Assembly: GCA_910578995.1 (NCBI GenBank) | Contig: CAJTSY010000021.1 | Location: 15,412 to 37,865, forward strand | Length of the DNA: 22,454 nt | Direction of reading: 5' to 3' | From: an uncultured Acetatifactor sp. | GTDB taxonomy: Bacteria; Bacillota; Clostridia; Lachnospirales; Lachnospiraceae | Notes under the pieces: model-generated | Databases searched by the model: none | What the model saw: only the letters and a program-made list of their open reading frames with translations | What the model was told of the DNA's origin: nothing | Shown: positions 5,295 through 13,815 of the stretch, one piece after another | Position numbering within the stretch: position 1 is the stretch's first letter | How the letters are laid out: each line of letters starts with the position of its first letter | Made by a program: the position numbers and the translations under genes

Positions 5295-8200
5295 ATGGGC
5301 AAAATGGTGAAGAAAAAAAGCAGGAGATTATGGAGGACGGTGCGCAAAACCCTGGGCACATTGTTCTTGGTGTCTGCGCTTGTGATAGCGGCGATTCCTG
5401 TGGATGGGCTGCGGGCTTCAAACGGGGATAACGGGATTATGGCGCTTGCGGCAGATAGGCCTGATAATGCGTCTAAGAAGCCCGCATGCACTGTTCCGGA
5501 CATCCAGAAAAATGCAATGGTATATACAACGGAAGACAAAAAAATTGAATTTGTCTATATTCCTGAGGAGGGCCAGGGTTGGGCTGCCATTATTACAGGT
5601 TTTGCCAGCGGGTATATCGAGGGTGAGACGGTAAATATTCCTAACCAGGTGAGCGCTTACAGGCAGTACAACTCAAATGACGGTCAGGCTGCAGGTTTTG
5701 CTGCTGTGGGGCGGACTGGCAATTTCCTTTTCTATCGAAAGGCAGAATATGTTGCGCATCAGATGACGAATGATCAGTATGCCCAATATCAAGCCGGCGC
5801 ATTGTCATTACAGTCACTGACGCAAGAACCTAATAAATATGTTGGAAGGGCGGACAGGAATCCGGACAAGGTTACAAGTTATACTGACGAACAGACAGGA
5901 AATACAACATATACGGCAGAGCTGTTTGAAGAGACGAGTAATTATATTCCCTGCTATTTGGAGGATAACAAGGAGTATTGGGAAGCTCTTGAAAACGACA
6001 GGATTTATTACTATGCAGCTTACTATGCACCGGATAAAGATCCTGATTTAAAAGAAACTCCCGAGGACACTTCTCCCGGAGCGTCAGGCTTCGAAGTTGT
6101 CGGAGAAAAACAGGAATATCAACGTATTAAGGGGGTAAATGTAAATTATATTTCAAAACAGAAATTTGATGGAGAGGATTGGAAAGATATAACGAAGGCG
6201 GAGGACGGAGTTTTTCAGGGAAATTCCAATATTGCAACAATCAGCTTCGGCAATGAATTCAGAGGAGTTGGAAATTATGCCTTTTATAAATGCGGTTTTA
6301 CCAGTGTTGAATTTGCAAATGGATTGACCACCATCGGTGAAGGCGCTTTTAAGGACTGTATTCAGTTACAGAATGTCGTTTTGAGTCCGAACTGTCCTTT
6401 GAGGGCGATTGGTGCGTCAGCCTTTGAAGGGTGCAGGTCGTTGGGGGAGTTTTCCATGCCCTGGAGTGTGGTTACGATTGGAGATGCTGCATTTAAAGGC
6501 TGTGATGCGCTTCGGAAGATTGATTTATGCAATGAGGCTGACAGTACCAGTACCAGTGCAGGTGTCAATAATCTGCAGGAGATCGGTGTTGATGTGTTTG
6601 AGAGCTGCTCGGCTCTGGAGTCGTTGACATTTCCGGATACATGTCAGGGGCCTGTATATATGTCAACTTTTGCTGGCTGCTCTTCTTTGAAGTATATCTG
6701 TGCCAGAAATAAAGATATAACTTTTCCGGAGGACAGCATTGTGTCCTATGAGCAGTTCAAGAATATGTTGGGGCCTGGTACAAGGGTGAATGGAGAATTC
6801 TATTTTGAAGGCCTGGAGAATTCTGCGCTCCATAATATGTGTAAGGAGAATTGCTTTGCTTTTAGCTATATATGGGGCAGGGAGGAGAATTTTAAGCCGA
6901 AGGATCTTTATGAGCTTACATTGGCAAATGATGCAGGCGGAAAGAATACCTATGTGGTGACTTCCGGCAAAAATCTGTGCAGGTACAGCTGTGAAGGGTC
7001 AGTGGATATGATCACGATACCGGAGAAAATCGGTCCTCATAACATCGAGTCCCTTGACGAAGGTGTGATCAGTAATTACTGTAACCTGAAAACCGTTATC
7101 ATACCCAGGACGGTGACATCAATAGGCGCCAGGGCATTTCAGGGCTGTCATAATCTGACTAATGTAATGTTTGATTCCTACAAGTTGGAGAGCGGTGACA
7201 ATGTCACAATTGGCTCGAAGGCATTTGAAACACAGAATTGCACCAGTCATAAAGATAATAGTTGTAGTGGTAGTGTGGAGACGGTGAATGGTGCTCCCGG
7301 GCAGGAACTGCATTTTACCGGTCCCATTTCCCTTGATTTCGGCCCTTATCAGTATGCCATGAGTGAGGAGGGCGCATATAACAATGGAAGCCAGTCCCCA
7401 AGCTATATTACCTATTACAGTGGATGGCCCGGAAATCTGGAAATTGAGTATGACCCGGTAACAGGGCTGAGTAAATTGGTGAATTTCCCGGCCTTGGAGG
7501 ATTTGGATAAATATGACGTGAACGAGTATAAATACCTTGATCTTTTGGGTGATGATTATGTAAAGGCAATGCAAAGTGCATACAATACCTATGCAAGCGG
7601 CGGCAGTATGACTCCCAATGAGAAAGAAGTGGTAAATGCCGTATTGGATCTTGTCATTCCTGCGGGAGTGGAGTCTGTGGAAGAGGGATTGATTTATAAG
7701 AAGAGTCAGGGAACGCATCCTACCAAGACAGTAACGGCCTACAGCCTGGTGACAATTGAAGCAGGAGAGGAAGTTACAAACGAGGATGATGGAACTGTAA
7801 CGCTTACGCCTGGCACGGGAACTTTTGCCGGATGCAGCAGCCTTACGGGAATCTATCTGAACCAGGCTCCTGACGGAAGCGGAACTCAGACAATTGAATC
7901 ACATGCCTTTATGGGATGCGAGAACCTGGCGGATGTGGCGCTCTCACCTACGATTAATACGATCAAAAACTGCCCTTTTTATGGGTGCGGAAAGCTTAGC
8001 AATGTGAATTTTCAGAACAGTCCCTATTTTGACTGTGCTAATTCCATTATATATGGTCTGGACGGAGAGCGCAAAAAGGTCAAAATCGTGGAATGCCTGC
8101 AGGGCAGATCTGCCGGATATGTGGATGCTGAAGAGGATGACCTTGTAAATGTAGCTGAGATAGCAGAGGAGGCGTTCAGAGGCACGAATGTTTCCAGCGT

Positions 8201-10484
8201 GGATCTGTCGGCTACTTCCATTTCGACGGTACCGGTAAGGGCTTTTGCGGAGACAAAAAACCTCAGCCGCATATACCTGCCCCATACCCTTGCGAACCAG
8301 GCGTTTCAGGATTATGCGTTCCAGAACAGTACGGTTGAGTACTTTGAGGTGGCATCCTCAAATTCCAGCATGCGTGCAACGCCCAATGCTTTTATAGGAC
8401 TCTTGAAGAAGGATGGCGCTGGCACTCGGCCAAGGGAGGAGTCTGAAAACGGCGAAGTACAATGGTTCAGCCCCCTGGGAAGCCAGGCGGAGGATATTGG
8501 TGTATCCTGGGGATTTAACCCGAAGGAGTATGTAGGACTCACATATTATGATGTCACTTTCACTTACTGGGATGAAGAGACACAGGCATATGTCAGTACA
8601 GATGCTAAAGAGAAAATACCCAGCAATGAAATGAGTAAAGTGGAAGAGCAGTACCCGGTTCCTGTGGGGACTGTGGTGGAAATGCAGGGTAATAAATATA
8701 GGCTTACCGAGTGGAAGGAGAATAAAGATGCCCAGAAGCTGGATCATTTGTACTTTGATGCAGTATACTCAGTCCTCCGTTGGGTGGTAACCTTCCAGAA
8801 TTACAACGGCGCACTGATAAGTACTGTGGAAGTGCCTGATGAGGGAAGCGTTCCCGAGCAGCGCCGTCCTGTAGCAGGGGTTGATTTCCAGGGACCTGAG
8901 GGACAGACTTTTAAGGGATGGAAAGTGGACGGAGATCTGGGGTACATTATCAGTGACCTTACCGCAGTGGCAGATTACTCTGTTGATGGTGAGTACCTGG
9001 TGGAGTATCTTGCGAGAAAAGGCAGCATTACAAGCGAGTGGCAGCTTTTCTACTCAACGACACTAAAGGAAGGTGCAACGGCTCCGGCTCTTACCCCTAC
9101 AAGTGAGTGGGAGGTACAGGGATACAAGTTTACCGGATGGGATAAGTCACTGGTCAATATCAGTGAACCCACTACCTTTTATGCCACTTATGAACCGGAC
9201 TCCGGGAACAACGGCGGGGATGATCCGAGTAACCCTTCGAATCCTGCGGGAGGCCATACCCTGACGGTGGTAGGCGGAAGTGGTTCCGGGGTTTATGCGG
9301 CAGGTGCACAGATTGTGATCAGTGCGGCTGCGCCGGCAGAAGGCCAGGAGTTCAGCGACTGGTCAGTGAGCCCGGCAGATACAGCCATTGTAGATAAGGC
9401 ACGTTCTTCCACGATTCTGACCATGCCGGATAGTGATGTTGCGGTGATTGCTAATTATAAGAACAGGGATAATTCGGGTAATAACGGAGGATCTGGAAAT
9501 AACGGAGGATCTGGAAATACCGGTTCGGGAAATAACACCGGCTCCGGAAACAATGGAGGCGGATCACAGGGTTCGGTTACACAGTACACGTTGACCGTAA
9601 AGGGGGGCAGTGGTTCCGGAAGCTATGCTCCTGGACAGCAGATTATCGTTACTGCGGATGCAGCTCCCAGGGGACAGGAATTCAGCAGTTGGACTGTCAG
9701 CCCTTCCAGCACTGTTGTTACGGATAAGTCACTGTCCTCTATTGCAGTCACGATGCCAAGCAATGACGTGGCTTTGATCGCGAACTACAAGGCCAGAAGT
9801 TACAGCAGCTCGGGAACAGGCAATACATCCAATACTAATACGAACCGTCCGGGAGGGAGTACTGGAACGGTTAACAAAAACGGTGGAAATACGGTTGTTA
9901 TTGACAAGAATGGACTGTCCAATACGCGTGTGGTGTCTGCTACTGTACATGGTTCTTCCGACAACTTCACCATCAAAGTGACGGAGGATAGCGCTGCCAC
10001 GGAGGCGGTTCTCAGGGCACTGTTGGCTGAGTACGGAAATGTTGACAATTTAAAGTACTTCCCCATGGACATCTCCCTATACGATTCCACGGGCAATACC
10101 AAGATTACCGATACCACCGGCCTGTCCGTGAGCATTACCCTGCCGCTGCCGGATTCCCTGATCACCTACGCGGGAAACAATAAGGTGGCGGGCGTGGTAA
10201 ACGATAAGCTCGACAAACTGACGCCGAGGTTTACCACCATTGACGGTGTATCCTGTATCACCTTTACGGCAGAGCATTTTTCACCCTATGTGATTTATGT
10301 CGATGTCACCCAGTTGTCCGATGGTACGATTTCGGACAATACGCCCACCACGGGCGACGGCATCCATCCCAAGTGGTTCCTTTCCATTGGCCTGGCCTGC
10401 CTGTCCTTCGTAATGTTCATGATGAAAGATAACGGAAAGGCATCCAGGAAGAAGCAGAAGGTTGCCGTGAGATCAAGAGGGTAG
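5295..10484 (+). CDS. Sortase-anchored BspA-like LRR surface protein with InlB-type repeats
   Basis: A cell-wall-anchored giant of 1729 aa. ATG 5295 is chosen because GGAGGAG lies 8 bases upstream and a Lys/Arg-rich signal peptide follows (1-41, cleavage probably after GLRA). Domains: a unique region (45-315); BspA-type LRR_5 repeats in several blocks (about 318-475, 570-650, 835-905, 950-1035), with signatures such as TTIGEGAFKDC; Listeria-Bacteroides (InlB B) repeats at about 1080-1305; two similar 68-aa 'bacterial repeat' domains starting TLTVVGGSGSG and TLTVKGGSGSG (about 1322 and 1432), joined by a Gly/Asn/Ser linker; a C-terminal domain (about 1554-1672) shared with the next protein; and a sorting signal TPTTG (1683-1687), hydrophobic helix and basic tail. 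The XPXTG form suits class B sortases of clostridia. Adhesion is likely; the ligand is unknown. The first half looks richer in AT than neighbouring genes by eye. Confidence 0.9.
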   Translation: MGKMVKKKSRRLWRTVRKTLGTLFLVSALVIAAIPVDGLRASNGDNGIMALAADRPDNASKKPACTVPDIQKNAMVYTTEDKKIEFVYIPEEGQGWAAIITGFASGYIEGETVNIPNQVSAYRQYNSNDGQAAGFAAVGRTGNFLFYRKAEYVAHQMTNDQYAQYQAGALSLQSLTQEPNKYVGRADRNPDKVTSYTDEQTGNTTYTAELFEETSNYIPCYLEDNKEYWEALENDRIYYYAAYYAPDKDPDLKETPEDTSPGASGFEVVGEKQEYQRIKGVNVNYISKQKFDGEDWKDITKAEDGVFQGNSNIATISFGNEFRGVGNYAFYKCGFTSVEFANGLTTIGEGAFKDCIQLQNVVLSPNCPLRAIGASAFEGCRSLGEFSMPWSVVTIGDAAFKGCDALRKIDLCNEADSTSTSAGVNNLQEIGVDVFESCSALESLTFPDTCQGPVYMSTFAGCSSLKYICARNKDITFPEDSIVSYEQFKNMLGPGTRVNGEFYFEGLENSALHNMCKENCFAFSYIWGREENFKPKDLYELTLANDAGGKNTYVVTSGKNLCRYSCEGSVDMITIPEKIGPHNIESLDEGVISNYCNLKTVIIPRTVTSIGARAFQGCHNLTNVMFDSYKLESGDNVTIGSKAFETQNCTSHKDNSCSGSVETVNGAPGQELHFTGPISLDFGPYQYAMSEEGAYNNGSQSPSYITYYSGWPGNLEIEYDPVTGLSKLVNFPALEDLDKYDVNEYKYLDLLGDDYVKAMQSAYNTYASGGSMTPNEKEVVNAVLDLVIPAGVESVEEGLIYKKSQGTHPTKTVTAYSLVTIEAGEEVTNEDDGTVTLTPGTGTFAGCSSLTGIYLNQAPDGSGTQTIESHAFMGCENLADVALSPTINTIKNCPFYGCGKLSNVNFQNSPYFDCANSIIYGLDGERKKVKIVECLQGRSAGYVDAEEDDLVNVAEIAEEAFRGTNVSSVDLSATSISTVPVRAFAETKNLSRIYLPHTLANQAFQDYAFQNSTVEYFEVASSNSSMRATPNAFIGLLKKDGAGTRPREESENGEVQWFSPLGSQAEDIGVSWGFNPKEYVGLTYYDVTFTYWDEETQAYVSTDAKEKIPSNEMSKVEEQYPVPVGTVVEMQGNKYRLTEWKENKDAQKLDHLYFDAVYSVLRWVVTFQNYNGALISTVEVPDEGSVPEQRRPVAGVDFQGPEGQTFKGWKVDGDLGYIISDLTAVADYSVDGEYLVEYLARKGSITSEWQLFYSTTLKEGATAPALTPTSEWEVQGYKFTGWDKSLVNISEPTTFYATYEPDSGNNGGDDPSNPSNPAGGHTLTVVGGSGSGVYAAGAQIVISAAAPAEGQEFSDWSVSPADTAIVDKARSSTILTMPDSDVAVIANYKNRDNSGNNGGSGNNGGSGNTGSGNNTGSGNNGGGSQGSVTQYTLTVKGGSGSGSYAPGQQIIVTADAAPRGQEFSSWTVSPSSTVVTDKSLSSIAVTMPSNDVALIANYKARSYSSSGTGNTSNTNTNRPGGSTGTVNKNGGNTVVIDKNGLSNTRVVSATVHGSSDNFTIKVTEDSAATEAVLRALLAEYGNVDNLKYFPMDISLYDSTGNTKITDTTGLSVSITLPLPDSLITYAGNNKVAGVVNDKLDKLTPRFTTIDGVSCITFTAEHFSPYVIYVDVTQLSDGTISDNTPTTGDGIHPKWFLSIGLACLSFVMFMMKDNGKASRKKQKVAVRSRG
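9480..9515 (+). repeat. Perfect 18-base tandem repeat in the linker of the LRR gene
   Basis: AATAACGGAGGATCTGGA occurs twice in a row (9480-9497, 9498-9515), followed by degenerate copies to about 9570. It encodes NNGGSG units between the two 68-aa repeat domains. In-frame slippage could vary linker length without breaking the gene. Confidence 0.85.
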
Positions 10485-10487
10485 TAT

Positions 10488-12611
10488 ATGAGAAGGAAAA
10501 AGCGTAATTTGAGTGTCCTGATGGTGTTCATGGCGCTGCTGATGATGCTGCTTCCTGTATCGGAGGCGGGTGCGCAGTCATCTGCCTCCGATTTTCGGAT
10601 GGAGGGAAGCACACTGGTTAAGTACAGGGGAACGGAGAAAAATGTGTCCATTCCATCCACGGTGGAAGCCATTGGGAAGAGTGCGTTTGAAGACAATAAA
10701 AAGGTGGAGCTTGTGGTGGTACCTAATTCCGTGAAGCGGATTGACTCCTATGCTTTCTGGGGCTGCGACAATCTGGATTCGGTTGTCTTGGGACGGGGGC
10801 TTACAGAGGTGTCCGATTATGCATTTGCAAAGTGTACCGGCCTGGAGCAGATAACCATCCCGGCCAACATCACATCCATCGGCATGCAGGCCTTTGCGGA
10901 CTGTACCAACTTGAAGCATGTGACGATTCCCCCGGAGACCACGACGATAGATGAGTCCGCGTTTGAGGGCTGCCCCCAGGTTGTGATCCATTGTGAGGAG
11001 GGAAGCCCTGCCGCCGAGTATGCTGAGGCCTTCTACGAGCGCCAGAAGAGTATGCCGGGGTATGTGGAGAAGCCGGAGGGAGACGCATCCGGAAATACGG
11101 GAGGGAATTCCGGCACAGGTTCCTCTGAAAGTACGGATGGCAGTTCCGGCACAGATGTACCCGATTCGGGCGATATGCCGGGGACAGACAGTTCCGGTTC
11201 CGGACAGACACCGGAAGATTCTTCCCAGGTTCCTCCGGAGCAGTCCGGTGAACCGGAGGTACAGGGGAATATAATGGGTTCCACCTGGATTGTGGGAAAC
11301 CGGGCGGTTGTGATGATGGATAATTCTCGGCTCCAGGTGTATGGAAGCGAAAACGGACAGGGGCAGGGAAGTGATGAGGCAGGCGGAAGCAGTTCCACCC
11401 AGGATCCTGCGGGTTCCGATGAAGGGCAGGGATCAGCGGACAGCCAGGGAGAGCGTCCCGTGAAATATACCATCGTGGACGGAAGGACAGTGGCGGATCA
11501 GGCATATTACGGCAGCACATCCCTGGGCGGTGTATCCCTTCCCGGGGGCATCATGGAGATCGGGGAATTTGCCTATGCAAGGAGCTCCCTGACAGCGGTA
11601 ACCCTGCCGGAGGGTGTGGAACGGATCGGGTATGGCGCTTTTTACCACTGTGACGCCCTGGGGGATGTCATTCTGCCTGATTCGCTCAGGTGCGTGGAGC
11701 CAAAGGCCTTTTCACAGACGGCCTGGGTTAACGATTTTCTGGAAGGCGGCGGCAGCGCGGAGGGCGATTTCCTGGTGGAAGGCGGCATCCTGGCGGCCTA
11801 CAGGGGAAATGCGGCCCAGGTAAGGATTCCTGAGGGCGTGCGTGTCATAGCAGGAGAAGCCTTTGCGAACCATGGGGAAATCCAGAGCGTATTATTTCCG
11901 GATAGTCTTCTCGTGGTGGGCGAAGGGGCCTTTGAGGGCTGCACCGGCTTGGGAGAGATCGGATTTGGAGGAAATGTGGAGGAGATTAAGGACAGGGCCT
12001 TCCTGGGAAATGCCATACAGGAGATTACCCTGCCTCCTTCGGTGAAAAAGATAGGCCTTCTGGCCTTTGGGGACACAATTTTGTCCTGGGAGGGCGGAGA
12101 GCCGGAACGGACTTACGAGGCATCCGCCACAAGGCTGTCCAATAGGACTTACCGAGAGTATCCCGAGGACGGGGAGCAGATTCCCGGCTTGACCGTTGAG
12201 GGCCTGGAGGAAATATTCGGCTCTGGGGCGGCGGGTTTCCGCCAGGGGCCTTCATCTCTGGAGGGGGCGGACCGCGAATATACGCTGACTGTGAAGGCGG
12301 CTGATATGGAAGCCATGAATGCGGCGTTCCGTCGCGCGCTGCTGACAGACGCTCCGGAGGGGATGGTTGTGTATGAGCTGGAGCTCACGGACGCGAGTCA
12401 GGTTCCCTTGCGGAAACTGGGAAAGCAGACCCTCAGCGTGGCGCTGCCCCTGGCTGAAGGCCTGAGGGGACAGGAGTTGCAGCTCTATACCCTGGATGGA
12501 AACGGGCAGCTGGAGAAACTGGCGGTAGAAACCGTAACGGTGGATGGTATGGAGGCGTTCCGATTCCAGACCGGTTACCCTTCTGTGATCGGGGTGTGCG
12601 GTATCCAGTGA
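10488..12611 (+). CDS. Secreted BspA-like LRR protein without anchor
   Basis: The 707-aa product has a signal peptide (1-29, cleavage near EAGA), LRR_5 repeats (about 35-165, e.g. IDSYAFWGCDNLDSVVL), a Ser/Gly/Asp/Pro linker (about 190-325), a second LRR block (326-531), and a C-terminal domain (about 596-703). This last domain aligns with the one before the sorting signal of the upstream protein: TLTVK, then an alternating strand pattern, LSVALPLAEGL versus VSITLPLPDSL, and a final F-x-x-(G/E)-(Y/H)-(P/F)-S-x-V-I. It ends there, with no XPXTG motif, hydrophobic helix or basic tail. The ATG follows the upstream stop by 3 bases, with AGAGGG as ribosome binding site inside the upstream gene, so the two are co-translated. 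It is probably released, or held by its partner. Confidence 0.88.
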   Translation: MRRKKRNLSVLMVFMALLMMLLPVSEAGAQSSASDFRMEGSTLVKYRGTEKNVSIPSTVEAIGKSAFEDNKKVELVVVPNSVKRIDSYAFWGCDNLDSVVLGRGLTEVSDYAFAKCTGLEQITIPANITSIGMQAFADCTNLKHVTIPPETTTIDESAFEGCPQVVIHCEEGSPAAEYAEAFYERQKSMPGYVEKPEGDASGNTGGNSGTGSSESTDGSSGTDVPDSGDMPGTDSSGSGQTPEDSSQVPPEQSGEPEVQGNIMGSTWIVGNRAVVMMDNSRLQVYGSENGQGQGSDEAGGSSSTQDPAGSDEGQGSADSQGERPVKYTIVDGRTVADQAYYGSTSLGGVSLPGGIMEIGEFAYARSSLTAVTLPEGVERIGYGAFYHCDALGDVILPDSLRCVEPKAFSQTAWVNDFLEGGGSAEGDFLVEGGILAAYRGNAAQVRIPEGVRVIAGEAFANHGEIQSVLFPDSLLVVGEGAFEGCTGLGEIGFGGNVEEIKDRAFLGNAIQEITLPPSVKKIGLLAFGDTILSWEGGEPERTYEASATRLSNRTYREYPEDGEQIPGLTVEGLEEIFGSGAAGFRQGPSSLEGADREYTLTVKAADMEAMNAAFRRALLTDAPEGMVVYELELTDASQVPLRKLGKQTLSVALPLAEGLRGQELQLYTLDGNGQLEKLAVETVTVDGMEAFRFQTGYPSVIGVCGIQ

Positions 12612-12617
12612 ATTATC

Positions 12618-12660
12618 AGGGAGTCAGGGAACCGCTGCCATGGCAGAGGCCTGGCTCCCT
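12618..12660 (+). terminator. Hairpin directly after the second LRR gene
   Basis: AGGGAGTCAGG (12618-12628) pairs with CCTGGCTCCCT (12650-12660) with one G-U pair. The loop holds a perfect palindrome CTGCCATGGCAG. It starts 7 bases after the stop codon and is followed by TATAGAACAGATTTT rather than a clean T-run. It may act together with the next hairpin. Confidence 0.55.
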
Positions 12661-12676
12661 TATAGAACAGATTTTG

Positions 12677-12725
12677 AAGTCCCGGCATACAATAAACTTA
12701 AATGTATGCCGGGACTTTATGTTTT
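12677..12725 (+). terminator. Perfect 15-bp rho-independent-type hairpin
   Basis: AAGTCCCGGCATACA (12677-12691) and TGTATGCCGGGACTT (12703-12717) are perfect reverse complements around an 11-base AT-rich loop, followed by TATGTTTT. This is the best terminator in the window and should end the sortase/LRR transcription unit. The start codon of the next gene lies immediately after the T-run. Confidence 0.75.
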
Positions 12726-13631
12726 ATGCAGCGTGTGAGGGAAATAATCGAGGGAAATGTGCCGGATGGGGTGGACGGCCGCGGTGTGACCGTAGCCGTG
12801 CTGGATACTGGGGTGGTACTGCATCCGGACCTGGCGGGGAAGATAATCTGCTTTCAGGATTTTGTGGGCAGCAGGAAGGAAATGTATGACAATAACGGAC
12901 ATGGAACCCATGTATGCGGAATACTCTGCGGGAGCGGACGGCTGTCCCGGGGCAGGTACCGCGGGATGGCGCCTGGTGCAAGGCTCGTGGTGGGGAAGGT
13001 TCTGGACGATCGGGGGGATGGTTCCACGGAGGATATGATAGCCGGCCTGGATTGGATTTTGAGAATAAAGGGCAGGTATGGCATCCGTATCCTGAATATT
13101 TCTGTGGGAATCGGCAGTCTGGATGAAAGGGATAAGGAAAGGCAGCTTCAGGAGAAGATAGAGAGGATATGGGACAGCGGGATTCTGGTAGTCTGTGCCG
13201 CGGGAAATAAGGGGCCCGGTGACGGGACGGTTTCCAACCTGGGCGGATGTGCCAGGGTGGTGACAGTGGGATGCCATGACGGGAAATATTTTTCACGCAA
13301 TCCCCACAGGTGCGAGGCATACTCGGGGTGGGGGGATCCGGAGAGTCCCGTCAGGAAGCCGGATGTGGTGGCTCCCGGTACGGATATCATATCCTGCGGG
13401 GTGGGAGGCTTCGGCCCCTATGGCAGGTGGAGAGGAGCATATGTGGCAAAAAGCGGCACGTCTATGGCCACGCCCGTGGTATCCGGGGCGGCGGCTCTGG
13501 CACTGCAGAAGTTTCCGGGCATGAGCAATCGGCAGTGCAGGATGAGGCTGCAGTATACGGCAACGGATCTGGGGCTTCCCTGGAACCGTCAGGGGTGGGG
13601 GATGGTAAATGTACGGAGGCTGTTGGAGTAA
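12726..13631 (+). CDS. Subtilisin-like (S8) serine protease without signal peptide
   Basis: Numbered from the ATG at 12726 (301 aa), the S8 catalytic set is complete: Asp27 in VAVLDTGV, His59 in NNGHGTHVCG, Asn161 in VCAAGNKG and Ser246 in SGTSMATP. There is no signal peptide, no I9 prodomain and no C-terminal extension, so it resembles compact intracellular subtilases. The start is uncertain. An ATG at 12702 lies inside the right arm of the terminator hairpin and gives non-conserved residues. ATG 12726 begins just after the T-run and has no good ribosome binding site. Expression may depend on readthrough, a leaderless message or an unseen promoter. A role linked to the adjacent surface proteins is unproven. 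Confidence 0.88.
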   Translation: MQRVREIIEGNVPDGVDGRGVTVAVLDTGVVLHPDLAGKIICFQDFVGSRKEMYDNNGHGTHVCGILCGSGRLSRGRYRGMAPGARLVVGKVLDDRGDGSTEDMIAGLDWILRIKGRYGIRILNISVGIGSLDERDKERQLQEKIERIWDSGILVVCAAGNKGPGDGTVSNLGGCARVVTVGCHDGKYFSRNPHRCEAYSGWGDPESPVRKPDVVAPGTDIISCGVGGFGPYGRWRGAYVAKSGTSMATPVVSGAAALALQKFPGMSNRQCRMRLQYTATDLGLPWNRQGWGMVNVRRLLE

Positions 13632-13682
13632 CGCCGCTGCTGCTGTTCAATGGGGGGAGATTCATATTTTTTAGAAAAAGCA

Positions 13683-13711
13683 TTGACAGAACCCGCCTTG
13701 TTGTATACAAT
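13683..13711 (+). promoter_or_regulatory. Consensus promoter of the citrate synthase operon
   Basis: TTGACA, 17 bases, TACAAT: a near-perfect housekeeping promoter. It would start transcription near 13718, leaving a leader of about 98 bases. The -10 overlaps a palindrome (13701-13710). Confidence 0.75.
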
Positions 13712-13718
13712 GATACAA
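13701..13718 (+). promoter_or_regulatory. Putative GntR-type operator over the -10
   Basis: TTGTATACAA (13701-13710) is a perfect palindrome covering most of the -10. The outer part also reads as a second inverted repeat, TTGTAT...ATACAA, ending at 13718. FCD-type GntR regulators typically bind short palindromes of the TnGT/ACnA kind. The second gene of the operon encodes such a regulator, so autoregulated repression is the natural reading. Confidence 0.55.
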
Positions 13719-13815
13719 GCGTTTGCAACAGCGTTTTATTTTCGGGACGCGGTCTGGAAGCGCAGACCGGACCATATATGCAAGAGAGGCCGGGAGACAA
13801 AGGAGGGAGCGAATC

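Noticed and set aside
9480..9570. CRISPR-like short repeats
   Set aside because: The 18-base units are contiguous, in frame and encode a Gly/Asn/Ser linker inside the LRR gene; there are no spacers.
12702..12725. Upstream ATG as start of the S8 protease
   Set aside because: It lies in the terminator hairpin arm, has no ribosome binding site, and adds residues unlike S8 N-termini.
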